A stretch of 64,000 nt of DNA from Paenibacillus sp. CC-CFT747 (lineage in GTDB: Bacteria > Bacillota > Bacilli > Paenibacillales > NBRC-103111): positions 4,711,501 to 4,775,500 of the forward strand of contig CP106741.1 in NCBI GenBank assembly GCA_030323305.1, written 5' to 3'. Below the pieces are notes generated by a model. The model was not told the origin of the DNA and searched no databases. It saw only the letters and a program-made list of their open reading frames with translations. Both the position numbers and the translations under genes were made by a program. The first letter of the stretch is position 1. The number at the start of each line of letters is the position of its first letter. Below, one piece after another: positions 20,321 to 28,558 of the stretch.

Positions 20321-21184
20321 ATGCCCAAACTGCTGCTGCTCTTCACTGTCTTCCTCCTGATGACGGCCGTTTGCGCCGGCGGACGGGAAACCGGGTCTCC
20401 TGCCCTTATTCCTCCATCTGCTTTGGCTTGCCAGGAGGCAGCGGCGGAGCCTGCTCCCAAGCCCTCCCCGCCAGCCAACAAAACGACCGGACGAACGGAC
20501 AACACTGGAAGGACAAAACAGTCCCGGACGCTTACCCTGGCTCAGCTTCACCGCAAATACCCGCATCTTCTCATCCTTAACGGGAATCCCAGGGTTCGTC
20601 AGGCAGCCCTTACCTTTGACGACGCGCCGGACAACAAGTATACCCCCGGGTACTGGATGTTCTTCGCGAGCACCATGTCCAGGCTACTTTCTTCGTGGTC
20701 GGCTGGAGGGCGGAGAAGTACCCCGACGTGATCCGCCGCATGGTGAGGGAGGGGCATATCATCGGGAATCATTCTTACAGCCACGCTGATCTGTCCCGTC
20801 TATCCGATTCGAGGTTCGAAACCGAAATCCGGCGAACGGAGATGGTCATTCACCATCTGACCGGCTACACCCCCAAGCTCGTCCGCCCGCCGTATGGCAG
20901 CATCAAAGAACATCAGCTTCTTTGGCTGGAAAGCCGGAACAGCCTGGTCACCAACTGGAATGTCGATTCCCTGGATTGGAGAGGGCTGAAGGCCCATCAG
21001 GTGACCCGAAACGTCTTGTCCACCATGAAGCCGGGAGCCATTATCCTGCAGCATTCCGCGGGGGAAGAGGCATTGACATGACCGGGACGGTCCAAGCCCT
21101 GCCCACTATTATTACAAAGCTTCAGGGGAAGGATACGAGCTGGTGACCCTTCCGGAGCTGCTTCATATTTCCAAAAGCAAATAA
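20321..21184 (+). CDS. Polysaccharide deacetylase, NodB-like CE4 (three frameshifts)
   Basis: Removes N-acetyl groups from chitin oligomers or peptidoglycan sugars. The corrected product is 288 residues: hydrophobic signal segment at 1-20, Pro-rich linker, then the NodB domain with ALTFDDAP (metal Asp), HIIGNHSYSHADL (metal His pair), VRPPYG and a late ILQHSAGG motif. Breaks lie at 20643-20650 (CCCCCGGG), 21060-21064 and 21125-21128. Each needs one base, after which the frame runs through YELVTLPELLHISKSK to TAA 21182-21184. It is divergent from the GH18-SLH gene, which also acts on envelope glycans. Confidence 0.87.
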
Positions 21185-21220
21185 AAGGCTCCGTCCGAAC
21201 AGGAAACGGAACCTTCCTCC

Positions 21221-21246
21221 AAGCCCGCCCCCAGGCGGGTTTTTGG
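21221..21246 (+). terminator. Intrinsic terminator
   Basis: CCCGCC / GGCGGG hairpin followed by TTTTTGGTTTT after the deacetylase gene. Confidence 0.8.
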
Positions 21247-21344
21247 TTTTGTCGTCTGGAAAATATGGAGGGAAATGGGTCCTTTCCAATCCTTTTACCA
21301 ATATTTACTTGTTTCAGACGCCCATTGGCCCATGCTACTCTGTA

Positions 21345-21478
21345 AGCGCCGAAGCTTCCGAAGAAAAAGAAGGAAGCACGGGGGATGATTGACATCCGGG
21401 CTTTCCTGCCCGGTGGGGCTAATCGTGCAGACGTAGGGATGTATCCTCATTCCGAACCCGACAGCTAACCTCGCAGGC
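21345..21478 (+). promoter_or_regulatory. c-di-AMP riboswitch (ydaO/yuaA type)
   Basis: The 3' block CCGAACCCGACAGCTAACCT at 21452-21471, followed by CGCAGGC, is the highly conserved end of the ydaO class. The 5' part (AGCGCCGAAGCTTCCG near 21345, then CACGGGGGATGATT) and a P-rich middle fit the same fold. It lies directly upstream of a LysM-3D wall protein, the commonest target of this class. Ligand binding normally switches expression off when c-di-AMP is high; that is family knowledge. Confidence 0.85.
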
Positions 21479-21502
21479 AAACAAAAGGAGGAAACACCTT
21501 TC

Positions 21503-22273
21503 ATGAAATCGTTCATCCGCCAATCCTTCCTGGGTCTGACCTTGACGGCCGGTCTGGTTATGACCGCAGCGCCCGCCATGGCTGCCTCTTATCAGCTCAA
21601 GGAAGACGATACGTTCTGGAAGCTGGCGCAAGCCCGTCAAATCCCGCTTGAAGCCGTTCTTAAGGCTAACCCTGGGGTCAACCCCGCTAATCTTCAGGCA
21701 GGACAATCGGTTCAGCTGCCCGATACCTACCGCATTAAAGAAGGGGATACCTTCTGGAACCTCTCCAAGAAGCTCGGGGTACCACTGGATGCGCTGGTGA
21801 AAGCCAACGCTCACCTGGATCCTCTTAACCTATATGAGGGACTGGTCCTTACGCTTCCCGCGAAAGGGTCTGCTCCCGTAACTTCTAAAGTGAAAGCGGC
21901 CGCCGCTTCCAGCGGCTCCCAGGTGGTCACGGCTTCCGGACAAGCCCTTTCGTATAAAAAAGCCATCCCGGTGACGGCCACCGCCTACTCTGCCGCGGCA
22001 GAAGAGAATGGCAAATGGGGACCCGTCGATTATAACGGGAACCCGCTGAAGCTGGGGACGATCGCCGTCGATCCGTCGGTCATTCCGATGGGCAGCAAGG
22101 TCTATATTACCGGTTATACGAGCAACGGCCTGCCGGCAGGCGGAATGATCGCCTACGCCAACGACCAGGGCAGCGCGATCAAGGGCTCGAGGATCGACAT
22201 CTTTATGCCCGGCAGCCGGGAGAAGGTCAGCGAGTTCGGCCTTCAGAATGTGACGGTATACGTATTGGACTAA
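21503..22273 (+). CDS. Secreted LysM-LysM-3D cell-wall protein (YocH/Rpf-like)
   Basis: A 256-residue intact exported protein. It has a signal peptide (1-28, ending APAMAA) and two LysM modules at about 29-74 and 76-120 (EDDTFWKLAQARQIPLEAVL and EGDTFWNLSKKLGVPLDALV). A Ser/Ala-rich linker precedes a C-terminal 3D domain (VTATAYSA, IAVDPSVIPMGSKVYI, GSRIDIFM with its Asp triad). Such proteins bind peptidoglycan and probably cut glycan strands during growth or resuscitation. ATG 21503 follows AAAAGGAGG. Expression is presumably controlled by the c-di-AMP riboswitch immediately upstream, linking wall turnover to osmotic and potassium signalling. Confidence 0.93.
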   Translation: MKSFIRQSFLGLTLTAGLVMTAAPAMAASYQLKEDDTFWKLAQARQIPLEAVLKANPGVNPANLQAGQSVQLPDTYRIKEGDTFWNLSKKLGVPLDALVKANAHLDPLNLYEGLVLTLPAKGSAPVTSKVKAAAASSGSQVVTASGQALSYKKAIPVTATAYSAAAEENGKWGPVDYNGNPLKLGTIAVDPSVIPMGSKVYITGYTSNGLPAGGMIAYANDQGSAIKGSRIDIFMPGSREKVSEFGLQNVTVYVLD

Positions 22274-22290
22274 TCCATAAGCATGAAAGC

Positions 22291-22315
22291 AGCCCCACCT
22301 CGTGGGGCTTTTTTC
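22291..22315 (+). terminator. Intrinsic terminator
   Basis: AGCCCCAC-loop-GTGGGGCT plus a T6 tract, shortly after the LysM-3D gene. Confidence 0.88.
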
Positions 22316-22382
22316 TATGGAGGAATAGTGATAGAATAAGGACTGTTTTGCTAGTTAGGAACTAGGGAATGGACGGGATTAA

Positions 22383-23650
22383 ATGACAGACAACAACGAA
22401 CTTACTCAGATAAAGCAAGAGAGATACCGATTCGCCACCTTGATTGTCATCACCGTGCTTGCCGGCGTCAGCCAGGGAATGCTGCTGCCGATGCTCACGG
22501 TGCTTCTGGAGCAGGCGGGGGTTACGTCCGGAATGAACGGGCTTAACTCCGCCGCTCTCTATGCGGGGGTTTTTGCCTCCATGTTCTTCATCGAGAAGCC
22601 GCTTGCCCGGTTTGGGTACAAACGCATCATCGTTGGCGGAATGATCGCCGTCATGGCCGCCTCGCTTCTGTTCCCGGCCTGGGAGAATCTATGGTTCTGG
22701 GTGGTTCTGCGGGTTCTTGTCGGGATAGGCGAAAGCTCCCTGCATTTCTGTACCCAGCTGTGGATCATCTCTTCGAGCCGGGCCGAGCGGCGGGGACGGA
22801 ACATTTCGTTCTACGGGATGTCCTATGCGATCGGCTTCAGCCTGGGACCGGTCGGGCTTAACCTGCTTCGGTTCGGGACTTGGGTTCCCTTTGCGGCGAT
22901 GGCGGCTTGCTTTGCGCTCTCTCTGCTGCTCATGGCCCGCCTGCCGAATGAATATCCGGAGAAGGATCCGTCCCGTGCTTCTTCAGATGGCCGGCGTTAC
23001 GCGCGCATTATCCGGCTGGCGTGGTTCGCCCTTATTCCGTCCTTCTTGTATGGCTATATGGAAGCGACGATGAACAGCTCTTTTCCGGTTTACGGCTTGA
23101 GAATGGGCTGGAGTGAAGGGTGGATCTCCGTGCTGCTGCCCGCAATCGGGATCGGCAGTCTGGTGCTGCAGATTCCGCTGGGGGTGCTGAGCGACCGGGC
23201 CGGGAGGAAACCGGTTCTAATTGCGGCGGCTTTTATCGGCTCTCTTGCCTTCTTAATGGTGCCGGCAGCGGGAGACCGGGTGTGGGTGGTTCTCCTTCTC
23301 TTTGCGGTGGCCGGAGGGCTGGTCGGTTCGTTCTTCTCCTTGGGACTCGCGTATTTGGCGGATTTGCTGCCCCGGCCCCTGCTCGCGTCCGCCAACGTGA
23401 TCGCTTCCCTGAACTTCAGCATCGGCTCCATCGCCGGACCGAATGCCGGGGGTTGGGCATCCAGTACCTGTCGCTCGGCTCGCTTTTCTATTTTCTGGGA
23501 GGGTTCTTTCTCTTATTTGCTTTTGCCGGCCTCTTCTTTAAGGGGAGGCAGGAGGACGGAGGGAGAAGCAACCTGTCGGATAAACCGCATGCCAAGAGGC
23601 ACATTTATTGCCGCAGCCTTAATCCGGCTCAAAGGCAAAAGATGATTTAG
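22383..23650 (+). CDS. MFS transporter (3' frameshift)
   Basis: A 12-TM major-facilitator protein, 422 residues after correction. Visible marks are the first-helix block VITVLAGVSQGMLLPMLTVL, the loop 2-3 region EKPLARFGYKRIIVGG and the loop 8-9 LSDRAGRKPVLIA. Substrate not inferable; it resembles uncharacterised Bacillales efflux carriers. The break is in the run G23448-23452; one more G reads NAGGLGIQYLSLGSLFYFLG and gives the last TM helix, ending at 23650. ATG 22383 has only a weak ribosome-binding site. Confidence 0.82.
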
Positions 23651-23662
23651 ATAGCTTTCTTA

Positions 23663-23691
23663 AGCTGCCCTTTCTTTGGGCGGCTTTTTTA
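23663..23691 (+). terminator. Intrinsic terminator
   Basis: AGCTGCCC / GGGCGGCT hairpin (one G-U pair) with a T6 tract after the MFS gene. Confidence 0.8.
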
Positions 23692-23784
23692 TATGGACCG
23701 GAAAACCAGGGGAAGGTCGAATGTTTATTAGAACTTGGGAAAGCCTAATCCAAAGAAGACCAATTACCGAAAAGAGGGATCTCT

Positions 23785-24636
23785 TTGAAAATGCGCTTTC
23801 TTGCTCTGCTCCTGCTCCTTACGGCTCTAATCGGAGCTTCGGCATGCTCCAACCGATCAGCCGGACCGGGTGCTCCATCGGCTGCTCCTGCCGGCTCACC
23901 GGGAGCGGCAACGAATCCTCCTGCCGGCAAGAACTCGCTTGATGCTATCAAAGCGAACGGCAAGCTGCGGGTCGGCACGGAAGGAACCTATGCTCCCTTC
24001 ACGTTCCACGATCCGAGCGGCAAGCTGACCGGCTTCGATGTGGAGCTGGCCACGGAAATTGCCAAACGGTTGGGCGTTCAGCCCCAATTCGTCGAGACCA
24101 AATGGGACGGCATGCTGGCAGGACTTGACGCCGGGCGGTTCGATATGGTGGCGAATGAGGTCAGTATCCGGGAAGACCGCAAAGCCAAGTACGATTTCTC
24201 GGATCCGTATATTTCCTCGCCCGCCGTGCTTATCGTCCGCAACGACGAGACCGCCATCAAGACGTTCGCCGATCTGAAGGGGAAGAAATCCGGGCAATCG
24301 CTGACGAGCAATCTCGCCGACATCGCCCGCAAGAACGGAGCCGAGCTCGTGACCGTCGACGGCTTCAACCAGGCCGTGGAGCTGCTTCTGTCCCGACGGA
24401 TCGACGCGACTGTGAATGACAAGCTGTCTTTCCTGGATTTCAAGAAGCAGAAGCCGAATGCGGCGATCAAGACGGTGGATGAAGCAGGCGGCGCATCCGA
24501 AAGCGGAATGCTGTTTGCCAAAGGTCAAAAAGAGCTGGTGGATGCCGTGAATTCCGCCTTGGCCGAAATCAAGAAAGACGGCACCTACGCCAAAATATCG
24601 CAAACCTATTTCGGGGTGGCGGACGTATCCAAGTAA
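23785..24636 (+). CDS. Polar amino-acid/cystine ABC transporter, substrate-binding lipoprotein
   Basis: A 283-residue family-3 solute-binding protein. The signal peptide ends in a lipobox (IGASAC), so it is lipid-anchored. The ligand-binding signature GTEGTYAPFTFHDPSGKLTG and GFDVELATEIAKRLGV are typical of cystine binders such as TcyA/FliY, and NEVSIREDRKAKYDFSDPY follows. The start is TTG 23785, 6 nt after AAGAGGG; ATG 23791 is possible. It heads an operon with its permease and ATPase. Cystine specificity is the best guess from motif style, not proven. Confidence 0.92.
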   Translation: MKMRFLALLLLLTALIGASACSNRSAGPGAPSAAPAGSPGAATNPPAGKNSLDAIKANGKLRVGTEGTYAPFTFHDPSGKLTGFDVELATEIAKRLGVQPQFVETKWDGMLAGLDAGRFDMVANEVSIREDRKAKYDFSDPYISSPAVLIVRNDETAIKTFADLKGKKSGQSLTSNLADIARKNGAELVTVDGFNQAVELLLSRRIDATVNDKLSFLDFKKQKPNAAIKTVDEAGGASESGMLFAKGQKELVDAVNSALAEIKKDGTYAKISQTYFGVADVSK

Positions 24637-24651
24637 AGGAGAGGAATGGGG

Positions 24652-25335
24652 ATGGATCAAGCGGCGGGAGCCTCTCGGCTGTGGCAGATCGTCATGGAGT
24701 CGTTCTGGCCGATGCTGCAGGCGGGATTAAAGTATACGCTCACCTTAACGGTGATCTCGTTCGTGCTGGGGCTGTGCCTCGCGTTTCTGCTAGCCCTGGC
24801 GCGAATCTCCCGTTACCGGATCCTCTCGGTTCCGGCAACGCTGTTCGTGGGGCTGATACGGGGAACGCCGCTGCTCGTCCAGCTGTTCATTATCTTCTAC
24901 GGCCTGCCTCGGGCAGGCGTCACGCTAGATCCCTTTCTGGCCGCTGTGATCGGCTTTACCCTTAACATGGGTGCCTACAACTCGGAAATTCTCCGCGCCT
25001 CGATCCTATCCGTTCCCGAGGGCCAGTGGGAGGCGGCCGCTTCCATCGGCATGAACCGGAGGCAGTCGCTCCGGCGGATCATTCTGCCGCAGGCGGTGCG
25101 CGTCTCCATTCCGCCTCTGTCCAATTCTTTCGTCGGCCTGGTGAAGGATACGTCGCTCGCCGCAACGATTACCCTGACCGAGATGTTTCAGGTCTCCCAA
25201 CAGAAGGTCGCCTATTACTATGAGCCTCTTCTTCTGTACGTTGAGGTAGCGGTTCTGTATCTCGTCTTCTGCACCATTCTGTATTACATTCAAGGAAAGC
25301 TGGAACGCCGGTTCGACCGGCTGACCGGAGCCTGA
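24652..25335 (+). CDS. Polar amino-acid/cystine ABC transporter, permease
   Basis: A HisM/GlnP-type permease of about 227 residues with five TM helices. The first is preceded by FWPMLQAGLKYTLTLTVISF, the GTPLLVQLFIIFYGLP loop is typical, and the EAA motif is GQWEAAASIGMNRRQSLRRI. ATG 24652 is preferred over ATG 24646 because it is 8 nt from AAAGGAGAGG, which overlaps the upstream stop. Second gene of the operon. Confidence 0.93.
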   Translation: MDQAAGASRLWQIVMESFWPMLQAGLKYTLTLTVISFVLGLCLAFLLALARISRYRILSVPATLFVGLIRGTPLLVQLFIIFYGLPRAGVTLDPFLAAVIGFTLNMGAYNSEILRASILSVPEGQWEAAASIGMNRRQSLRRIILPQAVRVSIPPLSNSFVGLVKDTSLAATITLTEMFQVSQQKVAYYYEPLLLYVEVAVLYLVFCTILYYIQGKLERRFDRLTGA

Positions 25336-25352
25336 CCGGGAGGGGAAACGGC

Positions 25353-26096
25353 TTGCTTGCGATGACCGACGTGCACAAAAGCTTCGGAACCCTGCAGGTG
25401 CTGAGGGGAATCTCCATGGAGGTTCCCTCCGGCCGGACCACGGTGCTGATCGGACCGTCCGGCTCCGGAAAAACGACCCTGCTGCGCTGTATCAACCTTC
25501 TCGAAATGCCTACATCCGGGAAGGTCCGCATCGAAAACAAGGAAGTGGTTTTCGGGGTAGAAGCCCCTCCCCGGTCGGGTGACATTCTTGCTTTCCGCAA
25601 GCAAACGGGGATGGTCTTCCAGGCCTATCACCTGTTCCCCCACATGACGGCCTTACAGAACATCATGGAAGGGCCGGTCACCGTACTGGGCAGGAGCCGT
25701 AAGGAGGCCCGGGAGCGGGCCGAGGAGCTGCTCGCCAAGGTCGGGCTCTCCGACAAGCGGGACAGCTATCCCCGGCAGCTGTCGGGAGGCCAGCAGCAGA
25801 GGGTCGGCATTGCGAGGGCGATGGCCGGTGATCCGGCGGTGCTGCTGTTCGATGAGCCTACCTCGGCGCTTGACCCGGAACTGGTCGGCGAGGTGCTCGG
25901 GGTGGTGCGGCAGCTCGCCAAGGAAGGCATGACCATGGTCATCGTGACTCACGAAATGAACTTCGCCCGAGAGGTGGCCGACGAGGTCATCTTCATGGAC
26001 GGAGGCGTGGTGGTGGAGAAAGGGACTCCGCAGGAGGTGTTTGACCGGGCCTCCCAGGAGAGGACGGTCCGTTTCCTGCAGCGCATCCGGGGATAA
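25353..26096 (+). CDS. Polar amino-acid/cystine ABC transporter, ATPase
   Basis: A 247-residue GlnQ/TcyC-type ATPase. Walker A is GPSGSGKTT, the Q-loop lies in GMVFQAYHLFPHMTALQNI, the signature is LSGGQQQRVGIARAM, Walker B is VLLFDEPTSALDPE and the switch His is in VIVTHEMNFAREVAD. The start is TTG 25353, 8 nt after GGGAGGGG. It is the last gene of the three-gene importer operon, which ends in a hairpin. Confidence 0.95.
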   Translation: MLAMTDVHKSFGTLQVLRGISMEVPSGRTTVLIGPSGSGKTTLLRCINLLEMPTSGKVRIENKEVVFGVEAPPRSGDILAFRKQTGMVFQAYHLFPHMTALQNIMEGPVTVLGRSRKEARERAEELLAKVGLSDKRDSYPRQLSGGQQQRVGIARAMAGDPAVLLFDEPTSALDPELVGEVLGVVRQLAKEGMTMVIVTHEMNFAREVADEVIFMDGGVVVEKGTPQEVFDRASQERTVRFLQRIRG

Positions 26097-26109
26097 GACA
26101 ACAGCGCCA

Positions 26110-26150
26110 AGAAGCCTCCGCGGTGTCAGGGTAGCGGAGGCTTCTTTCTT
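26110..26150. terminator. Intrinsic terminator
   Basis: AGAAGCCTCCGC and GCGGAGGCTTCT form a 12-bp stem followed by a T-rich stretch. Confidence 0.88.
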
Positions 26151-26177
26151 TTTCTGGTCGTTCGGCCGTTTAGGTCC

Positions 26178-26825
26178 TTAGAGAAAAGGAAGCTTGAAGG
26201 TCTTCTTAACCAGTGGATTCAGCCATTTCACTCCTCCGGGCGTTAAGGTATCCGCCACAAGATGAGAAAGATAACCCAGCCCAGCGATCGTCGCAATCCC
26301 TTCATAGCCGACATACGCCTCGAAGCCTAAGGAGATTCCCCACCAGACCGCGGCGGCCCAAAGGGTATGGGTCAATCCTCTGTGCTTCAGCCAGGGCGCA
26401 ATGGCTACATAGGCTCCGAGCCCGATAAGCCAGTAGATCGAGTGGAAAGCTCCCCAAGCGGCGAGGCCCGCTCCGATCCCACTGACCAGGGCATTGCGGA
26501 TAAAGCCTTCCCGGAAGGCGAAGCCCGCCAGTGTCAAAGCGGCTCCAAGAAGGGTAAGGGGAAAGTGATAGTACCCTTTCCAATGATAGAGAGCGGCGAG
26601 CCCAATCACAAGAAGAATGCCGGAGGAGAGAACGACCTCCCGGAAGGTCTTGGCGAACTTGCTCAGCTTCCCGCTCAGGATGCTGGGACCGTCCAGGTCG
26701 GGAATGAGGGCGGAGAGGGAAGAGACGGCGATCCATACCATGCCCGTCTCAAAATCGGTCTGCAGCCGCAGGCCGGCCGCCACACCAAGCGCCGCTCCTA
26801 TGGCCAAATGTGTCGTGCCCTTCAT
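26178..26825 (-). CDS. YdjM-like membrane-bound metal-dependent hydrolase family protein
   Basis: A 215-residue integral membrane protein of the YdjM/DUF457 family. It has KGTTHLAIGAALGV at the N-terminus, a conserved SALIPDLDGPSI acidic motif, HRGLTHTLWAAA in the middle and GYLSHLVADTLTPGGVKWL near the end; the His and Asp residues are the putative metal ligands. In enterobacteria YdjM is SOS-induced; no LexA-like site is evident here. ATG 26825 is chosen because the family starts with this sequence. Confidence 0.87.
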   Translation of the reverse strand: MKGTTHLAIGAALGVAAGLRLQTDFETGMVWIAVSSLSALIPDLDGPSILSGKLSKFAKTFREVVLSSGILLVIGLAALYHWKGYYHFPLTLLGAALTLAGFAFREGFIRNALVSGIGAGLAAWGAFHSIYWLIGLGAYVAIAPWLKHRGLTHTLWAAAVWWGISLGFEAYVGYEGIATIAGLGYLSHLVADTLTPGGVKWLNPLVKKTFKLPFL

Positions 26826-26973
26826 ACAGTCCCCGTCCTTAGGTAAAGTTGGCATTAGAGCCCGGTCTCATTATATCCCGAACGCTTGTTTGTGTCCAGA
26901 TTCTTCCGCTAGGCGGTAAGGAATACTCCCTCAAAAGCCGTAGTCCATACCCAAACAAGGAGGTAGATTGGTT

Positions 26974-28229
26974 ATGAAAACTTGGAGCTTGGTCGAATAC
27001 ATCCGCACCCATTCTCTCGACTGGGGGAAGGAGGAAACGATGGACCGCCTTCTCGAAGCCATCGGCGATGCGCGGTTCGTGCTGCTTGGCGAGGCTTCCC
27101 ACGGGACCTCGGAATTCTATTCCATTCGCGCCCGGATCACGCAGCGGCTGCTGGAGCATCACGGCTTTTCCTTTGTGGCGGTGGAGGGGGACTGGCCTTC
27201 CTGCTATGCCCTAAACCAATATATCAAAAGCCATCCCGGCGCCGCGGAATCGCCGGCCGATGCGATGAAGGCATTTGGCCGCTGGCCCGAGTGGATGTGG
27301 GCCAACCGGGAAATCGCCGGTTTGCTGGATTGGATGAAGGAGCTTAACCGCGGCCGGGAACAGGGGCGCCAGGCGGGTTTCTATGGGCTCGATGTTTACA
27401 GCCTATGGGAATCGATGGATGCGGTGATGGAGTATCTGGCTGCCAAAGGAATGACGGATGAGTTGGAAAAGGCCCGTCAGGCCTTCTCGTGCTTCGAGCC
27501 CTACTCCCGGGATGAGCAAACGTACGGGGCGGCGGCCGCCTTCCTGTCGGAGGACTGCGAGAAGGAGGTGCAGGCCCTTCTCCAGGATATGCGCGGGCGT
27601 AACAGGGCCGCTCACGGGGGCAGGGAGGAAGCTCTCAGTGCCGAGATGAATGCCATGGCCGCGGCCAACGCCGAGCATTATTACCGCGAAATGATGCGGG
27701 GCGGGCCGGAATCGTGGAATGTCCGCGATCGTCATATGGTAGCAGCGCTGGAACGCCTGATGGATTTCCATGGCCCCGGCGCCAAAGCCATCGTGTGGGA
27801 GCATAATACCCACATCGGGGATGCCCGGGCGACGGATATGAAAGAGGACGGCATGGTCAACGTCGGCCAGCTGTTGAGGGAAATGCATCCCGGAGAGGTG
27901 TTCGCGCTCGGATTCGGCACTTACCGCGGAACCGTGATAGCGGGCCGGTCCTGGGGGCTCCTCTAAGCCGCATGAAGGTTCCGGAAGCCGCTGCGGGCAG
28001 CTGGGAGGAGCTCATGCATCAGGCGGGGAGCCACGATCAGCTGCTTCTCCTCGGTGATGCGCCGGAAGAGCTCTACCGGAGGGTGGGACACCGGGCCATT
28101 GGGGTTGTCTATCATCCCGAGTATGAACGGGGGAATTATGTCCCTACCGTGATTCCGGAGCGGTACGATGCTTTCCTGCACGTCGACGAAACCCGGGCTC
28201 TGGAGCCGCTGGTCCTTCAGGAGGTTTAG
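26974..28229 (+). CDS. Erythromycin-esterase family protein (one frameshift)
   Basis: A 418-residue corrected member of the Ere/EreA superfamily, hydrolases that include macrolide esterases. The active-site blocks LGEASHGTSEFY (Glu and His) and VWEHNTHIGDAR (His) are present, plus VEGDWPSCYALNQYI. Many chromosomal homologues in soil bacteria do not confer macrolide resistance, so the substrate is open. Start ATG 26974 is 9 nt after AAGGAGGT. The break lies in the run G27953-27957; one more G reads GRSWGAPLSRMKVPEAA and continues to TAG at 28229. Confidence 0.88.
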
Positions 28230-28259
28230 AAGCGGCAAGTCCCGGATCCTCATAAAAAT

Positions 28260-28310
28260 GAGGGTATCCCTCAGCCAGTTAGATGGCTTTTGGGACACCC
28301 TCTATTTTTT
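28260..28310. terminator. Probable terminator
   Basis: AGGGTATCCC pairs with GGGACACCCT (one mismatch) around a long loop, followed by CTATTTTTT. It lies after the esterase gene, 32 bp beyond the end of the YbdD-like gene. Confidence 0.55.
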
Positions 28311-28341
28311 GCATCCATCCAAGCCTTATCCGGTAAAATGA

Positions 28342-28557
28342 TCAGGGCAGGGGATCAGCAGCAGCGGGAGATTTTGCCCCCTTCGCATTGTAGCGGGCCT
28401 CCTGGGCCTCGCAGAAGAAGTCCTTTCTGGATTGGACCGGGTCGTCCGGATGATGCTCTTTCATATGTTCCACATACTTCTCGTAGGAGGGGACCCCCAC
28501 CAGCAGATCGAGAAACTGCCGGCGGTTGCTCATGATTTTCTTCCATGCGGTCAGCAT
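28342..28557 (-). CDS. YbdD/YjiX family small protein, cstA partner
   Basis: A 71-residue cytoplasmic protein of the YbdD/YjiX (DUF466) family. It has LVGVPSYEKYVEHMKEHHPD and a C-terminal FFCEAQEARYN, which define the family. It starts (ATG 28557) one base after the cstA stop, an arrangement conserved in many bacteria. YbdD is needed for transport activity with CstA/BtsT-type carriers in enterobacteria, so a partner role here is well supported by context. Confidence 0.9.
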   Translation of the reverse strand: MLTAWKKIMSNRRQFLDLLVGVPSYEKYVEHMKEHHPDDPVQSRKDFFCEAQEARYNAKGAKSPAAADPLP

Positions 28558-28558
28558 G

